A model generated the notes under the pieces. The model was not told the origin of the DNA, ran no database searches, and saw only the letters and a program-made list of their open reading frames with translations. A stretch of 64,000 nt of DNA from Agelas oroides (Eukaryota > Porifera > Demospongiae > Agelasida > Agelasidae), in NCBI GenBank assembly GCA_949130485.1, contig OX422203.1:4617178-4681177 (forward strand). Reading direction: 5' to 3'. A program made the position numbers and the translations under genes. Positions 1 through 10,488 of the stretch are shown in pieces (positions within the stretch are counted from its first letter, which is position 1; every line of letters starts with the position of its first letter).

Positions 1-325
1 TTTTCATCACTCATGGCAAACAGCCTTGTGCAACAAGAAGCTAGAGAGAGTGCAGAACTGACATTGCATTGATTCATTTACAGCATACTGATGCATATAC
101 TGTATAGCGGGAATTTTTGCAAGCATAAGTTTTTGTGAATCACCAACAAACACACAAAAAGATTTCACGATTTTTAATTTCCCAACAAGCTCACAATCTC
201 TGACAACACCTACAATTTCACACTTAGAAATGGCGACCTTGCCAGGAACTCACACTTATCAATGCGCATTGATCGCTGTCAGCGAAGAACTGCCATGCCA
301 AAGGGAGTAAGCTAACTCCTGGGAT
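1..325. other. no gene recognised
   Basis: AT-rich sequence without a convincing exon, repeat or terminal inverted repeat. It may be 3' flank or intron of the minus-strand genes that follow. Confidence 0.4.
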
Positions 326-685
326 TCATTTGCAGTTGGCGGGGATGACAGGCGAGTCAATCGTAATCACAAAATATTTCTGCGGTTTACTCGATGTTTC
401 TATGACGAAGTGAGTTGAATTTCTGTTAATTGAGTTACTTAATCTGGAGCTTGATGTCATTGTGCTTGGCTTCCTCAAATTGTCGTCAGCATAAAATTTT
501 TGGAGGAAGAAATTTTTATGGCTCAAATTGGGTGGGACAGTTATGGCAAAGTGAGTTAAATGCCCCTCCCATTTAAGCCTTGAATGCCCATTCCCATATC
601 TCATTATGTTTAACTTCACACTTTGTGTGGAAATAATTTTCACATAATGAACATCAATGTGCCAGCCGGTGTGGTGCTCCCCCAC
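326..685 (-). CDS. possible exon, unknown
   Basis: An open frame of 119 codons on the minus strand ends in a TAA stop. The composition (mixed polar and aromatic residues, no simple repeats) is compatible with a real terminal exon, perhaps a later exon of the lectin-like gene just upstream on the same strand. I recognise no domain and could not place a clean acceptor, so it may be a chance frame. Confidence 0.15.
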   Translation of the reverse strand: MGEHHTGWHIDVHYVKIISTQSVKLNIMRYGNGHSRLKWEGHLTHFAITVPPNLSHKNFFLQKFYADDNLRKPSTMTSSSRLSNSINRNSTHFVIETSSKPQKYFVITIDSPVIPANCK

Positions 686-873
686 TCAACACACAACTTC
701 TTAGTTGTCTGTAACTGTAATAGGGAAGTGCTGCAAGAGGAAGCGGATAAAAGAGCACTCAGTCCGTTATAGATGAAACATCATCACCATGTAGATACTT
801 CTAATGGGTGCTATAACCTTTCTCTGATACAAATACAAAGTGACATATATAAGACAACAAAAATAAATGCTGA

Positions 874-1686
874 CTAAATGCAGTAAGTAATTTTTTCAAA
901 ACAGTTCATTCTGGTACAGTCTGTTTTATACATGTGGTAACCAGGTAAATTGCATGCATGAACCCCAATCTCTCCTGCACTTTCCACCTGGTGGTCATAG
1001 CAATGGGCGTATGTAGCCGGACATGATTGGGGCTTACAACAAGTGGTCCATCTCTGTGTCTGGTACTCCATATCTTCTATGTAGCAGTGTGAAATAGCAT
1101 GGGAGCTTGAATTTCCACCTGGAGCCTTACAGATAGACCGCACTTCACTAGCATTCACTGTCAGTGTCACACCATTCCATTTCTGTTTGGAGTGATCCAG
1201 CTGGCAAGCTGTTAGTGACACAACCATCGAACCGTGGTCTTCTCTGTCCTCTAATGTTTGGTTATTCAGTAATCTCTCAAGTACTTCTTCCCAGTGAGAT
1301 TGATTGTGTGCTGTGACACAGTCTGCCGATTGTGATTGTTTTATGTACCGTCCGGCACACAGCCATTCGTGGTCACCCTCCTCATGATTACAGGCTTTAG
1401 TTTCCGGGGTCTTGATTGGATGATAGGCAGAGGGAGGACTGTACATGCATGATTTGGTTCTGCTTGGTCCACTGCCAATACTTCCCAAGTACACAAGTCT
1501 TGCACTCCGTCGATCCAATCTTGTACAGTCTCTCCCTTATCTGGTCACGGTTTCTGTTTGTCCTCCCGTCTGTTGCACTTTGTACACCCATACACAGGTC
1601 GGTTTTGCTGTTGTGGATGAGAAACGCTCCAATATGAATGGTTTCCTTGGTGGTGTTATTCTTGATGCTCGATTCAGGTTCAGGTG
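874..1686 (-). pseudogene. CysR / ricin-B-type lectin exon with frameshift
   Basis: After a good acceptor (CTATAG at 1692-1687) the minus strand encodes a cysteine-rich segment with the spacing of a ricin-B-type beta-trefoil, closest in style to the N-terminal CysR domain of mannose receptors. Visible marks are FLIHNSKTDLC, WQWTKQNQIMH followed by SSLCLS, HEWLCAG, QKWNG and QRWTTC, that is, the repeated Q-x-W type core positions plus paired cysteines. Such domains bind sugars on secreted or membrane proteins; that role is inferred. The first part (to about 1408) and the second part (from about 1420) lie in different frames, so one frameshift interrupts the domain. It may be a real lesion or a base-calling error in a C-run. 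The frame closes at 874 with a cysteine-rich tail. No signal peptide or membrane span is visible because the 5' exons are not identified. Confidence 0.5.
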
Positions 1687-1902
1687 CTATAGGAAAGTGA
1701 AATCAAAAATGTATAAATGTTAATTGCTTGTGCACGTTCTCAAAACAGTAAATACTTTTAGGCAAAGCTAAAGACATGGGTTGCTCATGCAGATGCAGAC
1801 TATTTTAGTACAGCTGTATTGCACTTACTAAAAATCTATGAAATACATAAGGCACTCGAGCATTTGGCCACATCAGTTGAGAGTACCATCCTTCTCCTAC
1901 CC
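1687..1902. other. intergenic or intron, nothing seen
   Basis: Short stretch between the end of the SAM/proline-rich gene (stop at 1903) and the acceptor of the lectin-like exon. No feature recognised. Confidence 0.35.
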
Positions 1903-2057
1903 TCATGACTGTCCTTCACAGTTTGCGGTATCTCTCATGGTATCAGGAGAGGAGGATCCTGGAGGGCGCCCCAGACCAGTCCTCAGTAGCTCCTCTACTT
2001 GACTGTTGCTAATAATGTCCATTTCCGCCAGCCAACTGTTCATCTCTGGAGGCAAGG
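1903..2057 (-). CDS. terminal exon of SAM/proline-rich gene
   Basis: Begins after the acceptor CACCATCAG and ends at a TGA stop (1905-1903), encoding about 51 residues that start LPPEMNSWLAEMD and end NCEGQS. The entry phase (two bases before the first full codon) matches the one base left by the proline-rich exon at 3202-3594, giving a GCC alanine codon across the junction. The segment is acidic and serine-rich with no named domain. I infer it is the C-terminus of the gene whose SAM exon lies at 4868-5038. Confidence 0.45.
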
Positions 2058-3201
2058 CTGATGGTGAAGAAAATGTGAGAATTAGAATTATATGACGGCC
2101 ATAGCTGTCCACCGAGCATGCAATGTGTACCTTCACAGTTTGTCTCACAAATCAACTCTCCAGCCATTTCTTCACTTCCTTGTGCTGATCTCCTCTCCGG
2201 CTCTCTTCCTTTTGATGGCTCTTTTTAATCTCTTGTAGCATCCTCCACATCAGCGGTTACCACTGGGAAACAGCTGGCTTCCTTCAGTAAGAACACCCGG
2301 GTGGCGAACAACTGTGTTGCTTTCATCTTAGGTTTGGAAATATAACTCCTAAAGCCACTCTACCAGTCTGAAGATACTTTTAAACAATGCTGAAAGCCTA
2401 TAAACCAGAATGTTTGGAAGGCAAGTGTAATATACAGGTATGCAGAAGAAGAAGAATCGAAGAGAAGTGGTGTCATTTACTGGTGAGCACCTGGTGAGTT
2501 TGTGAGACTGACAAGTTGAAGACCCCCTAAACCCTTTCTTTGTTTTCAGGAAATAGATACATATGTGAGACATTCTTGTACAGTGTAAGGAAGCAGTAAC
2601 AGTTCTATGTTTTGACTGCCATAGCAACAGCACCACCTTCCACCCAATGGTCACCCACCATGTGTCTGGGCCATGTCTCAGTAAGAATCTATGCCTGTGC
2701 AAATTACTAAGAACTTGCAGTTTCCCCACAGGTAATAATAAAAAACACATTATACTACACACTATAAATTTGAATTCTCTTGAGATGGCTGACCTATATC
2801 CTCTAGCGATTTCTGCAGACTCTTAGTATAATATTCCTGCTGTGCTTGATGATCACTCTTGACACTTTTTGATAATTTTATGGCAGGGGCCTTATACCAT
2901 GCATAAGATACCAAGGAATGTACATGACATCGCTACACATTATATACCTCCAATAACTATCAATTTACATCTTACCACTTTTTGCTACTATAACATCAGC
3001 TGGACCTTCAAACCTAAGCACGTGGCATTGTGTTCAAACAATAAATAATTACAAAGATTATGACAAGTAAATACTACTGACTCCGACTCAATTATCTGTG
3101 CTACATATAATTAACTTATTGAAAGAGAGGTGCACAAACCCTACACACAGGGAGATAAAGTGGCTAGCTACTTTAACCTGGCCTCCATCCAGAGTATCTA
3201 C
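2058..3201. other. probable intron
   Basis: Lies between two phase-compatible minus-strand exons. A 137-codon minus frame at 2349-2762 is rich in hydrophobics and microsatellite-like runs and looks like noise. No transposon ends recognised. Confidence 0.35.
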
Positions 3202-3594
3202 CAGTAACCTCCTCCCATATTCGATAGTTCTTCCCTTCTTCAGGAATGGATGTCCTTACTGAAGCCCAGTCTATCATCTGGGGTGGAGATGGTCGGGGTA
3301 CAGGTGGCCATCTTAAATTCTGGGGTGGAGATGGTAGGGTTACAGGTGTCCTGGTTACCCAGGTTTTAACCTGGGGTGGAGATGGTTGGGATGCTGGTGG
3401 GCGAGATGCCCAGTTCACAATCTGGGGTGTAGGTGGTCAGCATGCAGATCCTGGTGAGCAAAATGCCCAGTTTACAATGTGGTGTAGAGGTGATTGGGAT
3501 GCTGGACGCTGTGAATCTGTAGCAGAAGCTTCTCTTTGCGCTGTAGCTGACAGAACAGGGAGGGAATGTGACTTACGTATGTCTGAGCTAATAG
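3202..3594 (-). CDS. proline-rich tandem-repeat exon with an in-frame stop
   Basis: Acceptor CCATTGTAG and donor TACTG|GTAGAT delimit an exon made mostly of five degenerate repeats of 17-20 residues with the pattern P-S-P-P-Q, two residues, then NW or TW or RW (for example PSPPQMIDWASV). Repeats of this sort are usually flexible ligand-binding linkers; that role is inferred. In the second repeat a TGA sits where the other copies have CAA (Gln), at about 3438, so the gene is either disrupted or carries a point difference. Phases agree with the SAM exon upstream (G + CT) and with the terminal exon downstream (G + CC). A plus-strand frame across the same bases is also open, because the repeat unit lacks stops on both strands, and I treat it as a shadow. 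Confidence 0.4.
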
Positions 3595-3602
3595 CTACAA
3601 TG

Positions 3603-4867
3603 GGAAATCTAAAATTCGTAGCCTTCTTTGACTCCATGTAAAGTGGTACGATTTTAGATTTAGCCGTGAAAACAGAGCCATTGCTTTTGGACTCAAGTAA
3701 CTGCATGTGTGTTTGGGCGTGGGTTGGCAACTGATATATGGTAACACTAGCTGAAATCATACAAATACAGTTGAAGCAAAATGGCTCTTCTAAAAGCCAT
3801 GACACTCTGCATAATGAGATTGTACACAAAATGTATGCAGTCTGCCAACAAAGGGACCTAAATAATGTAGATAAGTGCCACACTCAATAGATCTGAATGG
3901 TGAGACATTCCACATTTTTTTGCATGCTTGGTCACATCATACTTAAGTTTCAACCTTCTGGCTAACAATGCCTTCGCCACACCGTTTTGCCTTTCCTTGG
4001 CATGAAGTGAGTGGCAATTAAATCATCTACACCATAAGTTTGCACGCATGGTAGTTTAACACAAGTTATTATATTCATGTACACAGCTTTTTGGTTCACA
4101 GTGTGCAAGGTCAACGCAAACAGCAGTAGGCTACTCAAAACCTCTAGTAGGGCTCCCAATGGAAAATCGAAGGTGCACCAAATTCAAATCTGTTGTGCTA
4201 TCTATCTGAGATACATAAAAGCTGACTATAATAGTTCATGCTGCAAAGGTATTCTTAGCCAATTCGTACCAGACTTGAACAGGTTAAGTGCCAAAAATTG
4301 CAAACTTCAGTTCAAGTGACTTTTGAAGCATTGCTTTTTACTTCTATTATCTTGTGCAAAAAAGCCTTGACCACTCAAGCTTACAGCTGTCAAGATAGTT
4401 ATATCATGTTACAAAACATCTTTGCCGTAATTGATAGTTTGAAGTGACTTTTGACAAGTAAATCTAGCAGGCACCAATGCAGTTGATCATATACCATTGG
4501 TAAAGTATAAAAATACCTGGACCACTCACGTGGGTAGCTGTTAAAGGTTATGTTCATACATAACCCCCATATAAAATCAAAAATCCCATATTTTGGCACA
4601 ACAGAACGAAGGTCATAGAAACTATTCTAACTGTAGTTTACAAACAAGGTCACTTGGTTGTTGGATTTCAGCATACTTGAGTCAAGTTTATTCGATCTCT
4701 GATTTTCCTCTCGGGGTCCCCTACCTCTAGTAGTCTTGCGTAGCTGCGCGAGTCAGGCTACATGAAACTACATGTATACCTATAGTCCTCTGCCCAGACA
4801 ATTTATTTAGTGTAAGGCTTATCACTCAGGGCTAAAAGTGCAGATCACTTTCAAGCTAGAAAAGTAC
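3603..4867. other. probable intron
   Basis: No exon recognised between the proline-rich and SAM exons. A second SAM half would be expected here (the SAM domain is cut after KAFE), but I could not find a segment resembling its C-terminal helices. Confidence 0.3.
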
Positions 4868-5038
4868 CTTCAAAAGCCTTGCAGTGTTGTTCAGGTATCC
4901 CCTGGCTTTTCAGCCATGCTGACACCTCAGCCGTTGACATGTCATCGCTAAAAGTAGGAGGGTTTGCTGTAGGGGACTCCTGGTCCATGACTTTGTTCTT
5001 CAGAGTTGTAAACGGAGGTTTCCTGGCTGTAGCGATCA
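4868..5038 (-). CDS. SAM-domain exon (N-terminal half of domain)
   Basis: Acceptor TTTACTGCAG and donor GAAG|GTACTT bound a 171-bp exon. The last 29 residues read MSTAEVSAWLKSQGIPEQ then HCKAFE, which fits helices 1-2 of a sterile alpha motif domain (V-x-x-W-L-x-x-x-G-I). SAM domains mediate protein-protein oligomerisation. The preceding 25 residues are polar and probably linker. The exon leaves one base (G), compatible with the proline-rich exon at 3594, but the usual N-E-I-D-G second half of the domain is then missing, so either an exon is unseen or the domain is truncated. It lies downstream of the Death-ankyrin gene on the same strand, but the phases of 10330 and 5038 do not join directly (a TGA would result), so I keep them apart. 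Confidence 0.5.
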
Positions 5039-5277
5039 CTGCAGTAAAGCTCTCTGAATCTGGCGGGCAATTGCACAGTAGCCTCGTTCACAGGCTCCCC
5101 AGTTTCGGAACGAGGCTAAGCAATCTAATAGTGCAGTACACAACCAAATATTGACCAATAGGATTCGAGCTTTGAAAGTAACTGCTGTACTGCGCATGCG
5201 CGGTGGCGTAGAGCTTTTGTATATGCACCGCCCGCATATAAAGTGCATACTGTATATATTATCTCTGACCAGGCCAG

Positions 5278-5634
5278 ATGGCTGAACCTCTGACTGAGCG
5301 TGAAACTACCGTGGACACGCTGGTGCTAAGAAATAACGCTTGTCCTATGTGCAGTTTCGGGGCACCCTCTATCACAACACTGTTGAGCCACCTGCGTTCG
5401 GTGCACTCCATGTACCCTCACTCACTTCCATGTAACATGTGGCATTGATGGATGCGTCAACACATCAAAGACGTTTCCAGCGTTGTATTCCCATATATAT
5501 CGTCATCATCCAAATGTAGGCATCATAAGGCGGAGAAGCAGGAGTCAAGACACTGTTCAGGAGGCGTCAACCAGTACGAGTGCATGTAGACGATCGGTGT
5601 GATGTGAATAACGATGGGTATGAAGAGCTAACAG
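5278..5634 (+). pseudogene. C2H2 zinc-finger N-terminal exon, frame-shifted
   Basis: An ATG at 5278 opens MAEPLTERETTVDTLVL followed by a finger-like NACPMCSF...LLSHLRSVH (C-x2-C, H-x4-H). After about 5432 the frame shifts by one and continues with a second finger, CGIDGCVNTSKTF then YSHIYRHH. A donor CTAACAG|GTACTT ends the exon. The paired-finger layout followed by a helical exon (6818-7137) resembles a large dispersed metazoan family of zinc-finger proteins that I suspect is transposon-derived; I cannot name it. The frameshift makes this copy look dead unless it is a sequencing error. Confidence 0.45.
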
Positions 5635-6817
5635 GTACTTCTACAACTGTCAGTACCATAGGCCATTGAACTGGACTCACGGAGAATGCATCAAAATCAA
5701 GAAGAATAACTTGACAGGACCAATGATATAATTCATACAAGGCAAGCTGAAGTACACCTACAAGGTATACAGATTTAATAAGCGCATTTACGAGTTGGAC
5801 TCCCAGCCTCGGTCCCAGGCCGCATGCAATGAAGGCAGGGTGATCACTTAAGAGTATTAAACTTTTCAGAACTACAAGCCGTTAGGTCGATGTAACCTGT
5901 CTGTTGAATTGTATAAACATCAGCCATCTTAATTGTTCTGTTGCACTCTTGGCTTAGCTTGGATGCACCTTTCTCATGCACCTTTCTCAAGCTCCTCTGT
6001 CACAAAACTCTCATCTGCTACTGAACTGTATACACATGATTGTCATTGTAGTTACTACACTAATCTTGTGTGCTCAAACTTGGCTGGCAGATGATTAATA
6101 TGTAGCTTAAGTTGCATACGCTACACGGGTCCTTAATTTTCAGGTTGGATTGTGCAACTTGTAAGGCTGTGGTCAGCCTAGGTGTTCAGCAATGTCATCA
6201 AAACCGTACACATCCGTATACTAAAACTTGCACTGCCATCTTGGAATACAGCTTTAAACATGGCAGTATATGTGGTATTGATTGAAAACAAACTGGCTTC
6301 ACAGATATATAATTAGTCTTTTAACTTATAGAGTGGTGGTATTTCGCCTGATTTAATACACACTTTAAGCTTTCTAAGTGTCTCTTTGCATCCGCCGAGA
6401 TCACCATGGAAGCTATACATCTCATTTAATTCAACATGGCAGCTGTTTTCCGTTTTCTTTGGTGCAGCTATTTTCATGCTTTTAAAAGCTACATCATGTG
6501 AAAACCCTCTTTCTGTGAATGCAATTGTAACTTTGCTGCCTTCATTCCATGCTGCCTGGGACTGAGACTGTATGACACTCAGTAATACAAGATCGTGCTT
6601 TCTTATCTATATTTATAGAACTTAAGTATTTCAGCTTCCCTTGCATGATTTGTGCAACTTTCAAGGCTGTAGTCAGGGGCCTAGTTTAACCTCTACAGAC
6701 CTGTTCATTATTCATTTCATGGCATTTTTTGAGTCCAGTCCAATATGAGGAGTGGCAGCCGTCAAGGATTGCATTGTTAGTTCCTAAACCTGTCACAATG
6801 TGTAATGTCTTTGGCAG

Positions 6818-7137
6818 GAATTGTTGAAGCTGACCTGGATTTCTTGACTGGAAAAAGTATTGAGAACCAACGTCGATCTGGTGCACTTTTTATCCTTAAG
6901 ATGAAGGAGCATAGACGAACATCACAACTAGCTATTGATGATATGGTTGAAGGATGCAGAGGGCTGTTTGCACAAGCTGTCAGTCAGGTGCATGCTAGTG
7001 TGCGAGCCAAGCTCGCCACAGTGGGGATAGAAATAGAAGGATTAGATGATGTTTTTGAGAACTTGGCAGATCCATTTGATGACCTGGAGACTTGCTACAA
7101 GCAAGAAAAGTATTTTCTTGATAACCTTGGACTCATT
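6818..7137 (+). CDS. helical exon of the dispersed zinc-finger family
   Basis: A clean acceptor (TCTTTGGCAG) and donor (CTCATT|GTAAGT) bracket 320 bp encoding a mostly helical segment: GIVEADLDFLTGKSIENQ, FILKMKEHRRTSQLAIDD, then VRAKLATVGIEIEGLD and ending YKQEKYFLDNLGLI. It follows the C2H2 exon at 5278 on the same strand and belongs, by memory of similar proteins in cnidarians and sponges, to the same family. No catalytic motif is visible in this part. The exon is intact although the upstream finger exon is frame-shifted. Confidence 0.5.
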
Positions 7138-7575
7138 GTAAGTGTTACAAGTGATAATCATGTCGATAACTGTGCATAAAAGGCCATTTACAGTCACTTT
7201 GCAACCAAGTTTCCCTCCCAACCTCTGATTAGGGTGCCTGTGTTTTATTTCAACTTTATCACTGAAAGCTCAGTTGGTAGTAGTCTTGTGCCCAGACCCC
7301 ACCCAGCTCGAAGGTTCTTGTGTCACAGGACAATTAGAAAATGCTGAAGTGCAGAAACTGAAGTGCATAATTGGGAAGAATTGGAATGTGAGAGCCAGCT
7401 ATGGGACTTCGATCTCCAGTGAGCAATAACCAGAGTTGCTTAGCAGTAAATTTAGCATTTTTTCAGGAGTAGTTCTGAAAATTGGATGCATCATCACAGT
7501 CGAGAGCACACCAGGAGCGTAGAACCTGTGCATGGTTGGCCCGCTCACTGCAGCATCATGAATAACCCATATAGC

Positions 7576-7885
7576 ACAACGGGCAAATTGAAATGTCAAC
7601 CCAAAACCTTGATGTGTTTCTAGCATTTCATCACAGCAGTATCTTCTAAGCAACAAAAGATCTGACATCCTTTGTAGCAAGTGTTCTGAGTTGATACCTA
7701 ACCTAACGGCTTACAAGCTAGCTACTGCTTGATGAGGCACTGCTCTTACCTGCAATACATCGATCTTTTTCCAACAAAGCTTGCAACCTTCTGTGGCTCA
7801 AGTATTGAGGTGCAATGTTGGCCCAAGTGATTTGTGTCTGTGATCTTTCAGTGAAGGCTTTGTCATGTGCATTGGGGAAAGCTCA
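7576..7885 (+). repeat. duplicated block, copy 1
   Basis: About 310 bp that recurs at 26187-26491 in the same orientation with few differences (for example ...TGATGTGTTTTCTAGC there, with one T less here). Both copies end with the acceptor-like TGATCTTTCAG and the first bases of the exon found at 26458. After GAAAGCTCA the two diverge abruptly. Confidence 0.75.
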
Positions 7886-8940
7886 TACCATTCCACACTC
7901 CCCAAGGACACACCATGGCTGAGCCAACAGGAGGAGTTGATGAAACACAGAGAAGGCTAATTCCTGCATGTACTTATGGCTCCATTAATTAGTTTTGTAA
8001 CTATTTATGCCCTGGTTGAACTGTAGGAGGACAACTTACCTAAAATTATTGTGTTGTATGCACTTTGTGCTAGTAATTTTACCTACACATATACTTGCAG
8101 TCTACAATCCACACTACATTTGCCACGATGAGTTCTTGCAATATTGTTGCTCAAAGTGCAGTTTGTTGAACTTTGTGCATGTTTTATGGCCAGAGCTTTG
8201 CAGTTTCCTGGGAATGCAAGTGCATGGGCTGAGAGATGGAGAGGATTAGAAAAGGTGGGGAAGAACGACCTGCATGATAGCATGATCTTTCAACATGTTA
8301 TGAAGGAGGTCTAGTCTGGAAAAACAAGCACACAGAGAATGAGGTTACCCTGGTTGCAGACAAGCTGAAAAGACAGTAGTTATGTGACGTTAATAACGAC
8401 TACTGCTTGCATAAGACAATCACAGAGGAAGCTACCCCAACCATAACCCTGCAGATCTTAATCACTGCATGCAGCAGATAGTCACATTCACTCAAAAGCA
8501 ATGCTGCATGTTGCATGAAGGGAAGATGATAATGATAGCCATTAGAGAATATCTTACTATGCCTAAGACAATAACACCTGGTGATTGCTCTTGGAATCTT
8601 CCTGAATGTACAAGGTGTAACAGTTCACCCAGTGATCATGAAAACAAATTCTACAAGTGTCAGTACATAACAGCTATAGTTTGCAGTCCAGTATATAGTT
8701 AACAGTGATGCACTGAACCTCTGTGAGGGAGACACCTGCTGTTAGCAAGGGCATGATGCTTTGTCTCACCCTGTAGATAGCAAGATCATTAGAGTGGGTG
8801 GAGAGAAATGGTGAGGAGAGTCCAGGAGATGAGTACATGGTCTGTCAGGGGTAGGAGACAGTAGCCAAAGGTACACACACTCTGTTGGGTGGTGGGGAGA
8901 AGGGGAAAGAGAGGAAAAAGGATTGGGGAGAGAGAGAAGA
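7886..8940. other. no gene recognised
   Basis: Only short overlapping frames on both strands. A G/A-rich purine tract occurs near 8798-8940. No terminal repeats found. Confidence 0.35.
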
Positions 8941-9095
8941 GGCTAGTTTCTGAGAAGCAGTATACTTTGAGGTGACCCAATTTCTGAACAGTGTTGATCT
9001 AGTTTCTGAGAAGCAGTATATACCAATACTTTGAGAAGCAGTTTACTTTGAGGTGACCAAGTTTCTGAACAGTCTTATCCCAGTTTCTGAGAAGT
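8941..9095. repeat. short tandem duplication
   Basis: The motif AGTTTCTGAGAAGCAGTAT followed by TTTGAGGTGACC and TTTCTGAACAGT occurs two and a third times with a variable insert, giving units of about 60-80 bp. Confidence 0.6.
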
Positions 9096-9340
9096 CTCCC
9101 TCACAAACTTTCTCTGGATGCACACAGAAAAGTGTCCCTGTATAGATGTAAAACTTGTGAGGTGGATGTAGCTTCTAACCATGAGTGCCAGATTCTTGGT
9201 ATACTGCATACTTCTCATCATGGCCTTTGCCAGCTCTTGGGTTGGCAGCTTTAATTGCACAGTCAGTGTACAGTGTGATACCAAACACCTGTTGAGTAAT
9301 ACATCTATGATGGTCTTCCTCCACATGCAGCCACATTGGC

Positions 9341-9387
9341 CACACAGACACAGACAGACAGACATAGACACACACACACAATGCACA
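9341..9387. repeat. CA-type microsatellite
   Basis: Interrupted (CA)n/(CAGA)n tract. It creates the long cysteine-valine-rich minus frames and the plus frame across it, which I do not regard as genes. Confidence 0.7.
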
Positions 9388-9629
9388 GGGCTTATGAACA
9401 ATGAACACCTATCCAACAACTTGTATCCTTTTTAAATATATTTAAACACCATACTTGGTTTGTATTCCATGAGTTACTGTAGCTATGCCATCATTGCTGA
9501 TGACTAAAGAAGTCAAAAACTGACCAATTAACAAGCACACGGCAGCCTGTCCATGGCCATTGTCTTCCAGATACACATGCATTTTTGTGACAATATGCCA
9601 GTTTAATTGGTCTCGTCAATTTTCAGAGG

Positions 9630-9895
9630 GCATGCACTGACAGTATCTGCAGAGAAGGATGTCTCAAGCTGGCTCTCCACCTTGCCCATATTGATGAACA
9701 TGGATTCACTCTCCACAAACGTGCTTTCAGGGAAGCTCTTGGTCTACGCTATGGCTGGCGTCCACCAACCTGCCTTTGCACTGCATTTGTGGAGGGCAAT
9801 ACACTGTTGAGCACACTCTGAACTGCTCCTGAGGAGGATATCTGTTGATCCGCCACGACGAACTTCGACATATCACTGCAGACAGTACTACAGTG
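9630..9895 (+). mobile_element. retroelement protein fragment (C-terminal region)
   Basis: Translated pieces such as SSWLSTLPI, DEHGFTLHKRAFREALGL followed by RYGWRPP, and then a cysteine/histidine stretch and RHDELRHITAD match a C-terminal segment that I know from many sponge and cnidarian reverse-transcriptase-bearing elements. It is an old, broken fragment with several breaks; the reverse transcriptase itself is not here. Class assignment (LINE or other) is uncertain. Confidence 0.5.
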
Positions 9896-9900
9896 TCTTC

Positions 9901-9986
9901 AGAGAAAGTGGGGACATTTATTGCAAGGAGTGCCGGCAGCTCAAGACGTTAGTGTCCATATATGCATGCATGTCCCCACTTTCTCT
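9901..9986. repeat. 16-bp-arm hairpin
   Basis: AGAGAAAGTGGGGACA at 9901-9916 and its exact reverse complement at 9971-9986 frame a 54-nt spacer. It directly follows the retroelement fragment. It may be a small foldback element or the inverted junction of two copies. Confidence 0.7.
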
Positions 9987-10329
9987 AAAGACTGGACACA
10001 TGCATGTCTGCCATGCATGAAGTCATAAAAATTATATAAGTCTTCCTTCAGCCCCACTCCCACCCCCACCAGAAATTCCAGCTCTAGTCGTGCTGGTAGC
10101 CAGCACACTGAATGTCTTAACACCATGCAGTTAGTTTTCACCAAAGATCACAAAAATGACAATTGTAAATATAAGTAAGGTGTTATAACCTTCAAATTGT
10201 GTGCATAAAATAGATATGGTACTTTATATTCATGTAGCTAACACAAAAAGTGATGTGAAAATCAGTACTTTAGTGAACATGGCCTGGAATGTTTTCCTCC
10301 TGGTGCCTGGGTCCTCTTGGATCCCTTAC

Positions 10330-10488
10330 CCCCTTCCTGCTGGGGGTGCTGGGGAGGATTATCTCTGGGTCAAGACCCTGGGTCCTCCTGGCCAGCTCCT
10401 TTTTCTGTGTCCTGAGGATTCTCTCCTCCAGTCTCTTGTAGAGGGCCCTCAGGAGCTGACCAGTTGCCAGCACACGGTCACGAACAGT
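10330..10488 (-). CDS. charged helical tail exon
   Basis: 53 codons, phase 0 at both ends (acceptor CCTTTCCTCCAG, donor AAGGGG|GTAAGG). It encodes VRDRVLATGQLLRALYKR and ILRTQKKELARRT, an amphipathic basic helix probably forming a coiled coil, then a proline/serine stretch. Strand, spacing and phase make it the continuation of the ankyrin gene, but no family signature proves it. Confidence 0.6.

Noticed and set aside
3246-3641. 131-codon plus frame of WGGDG repeats
   Set aside because: It is the reverse strand of the proline-rich repeats; the minus exon has splice sites and phase matches.
9175-9435. Plus frame starting MSARFLVYCILLIMAF, signal-peptide-like, and cysteine-rich minus frames
   Set aside because: All cross a CA/CAGA microsatellite; no splice context or domain.
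4868-10330. Joining the SAM exon directly to the Death-ankyrin gene
   Set aside because: The phases would create an immediate TGA; an unseen exon would be required.
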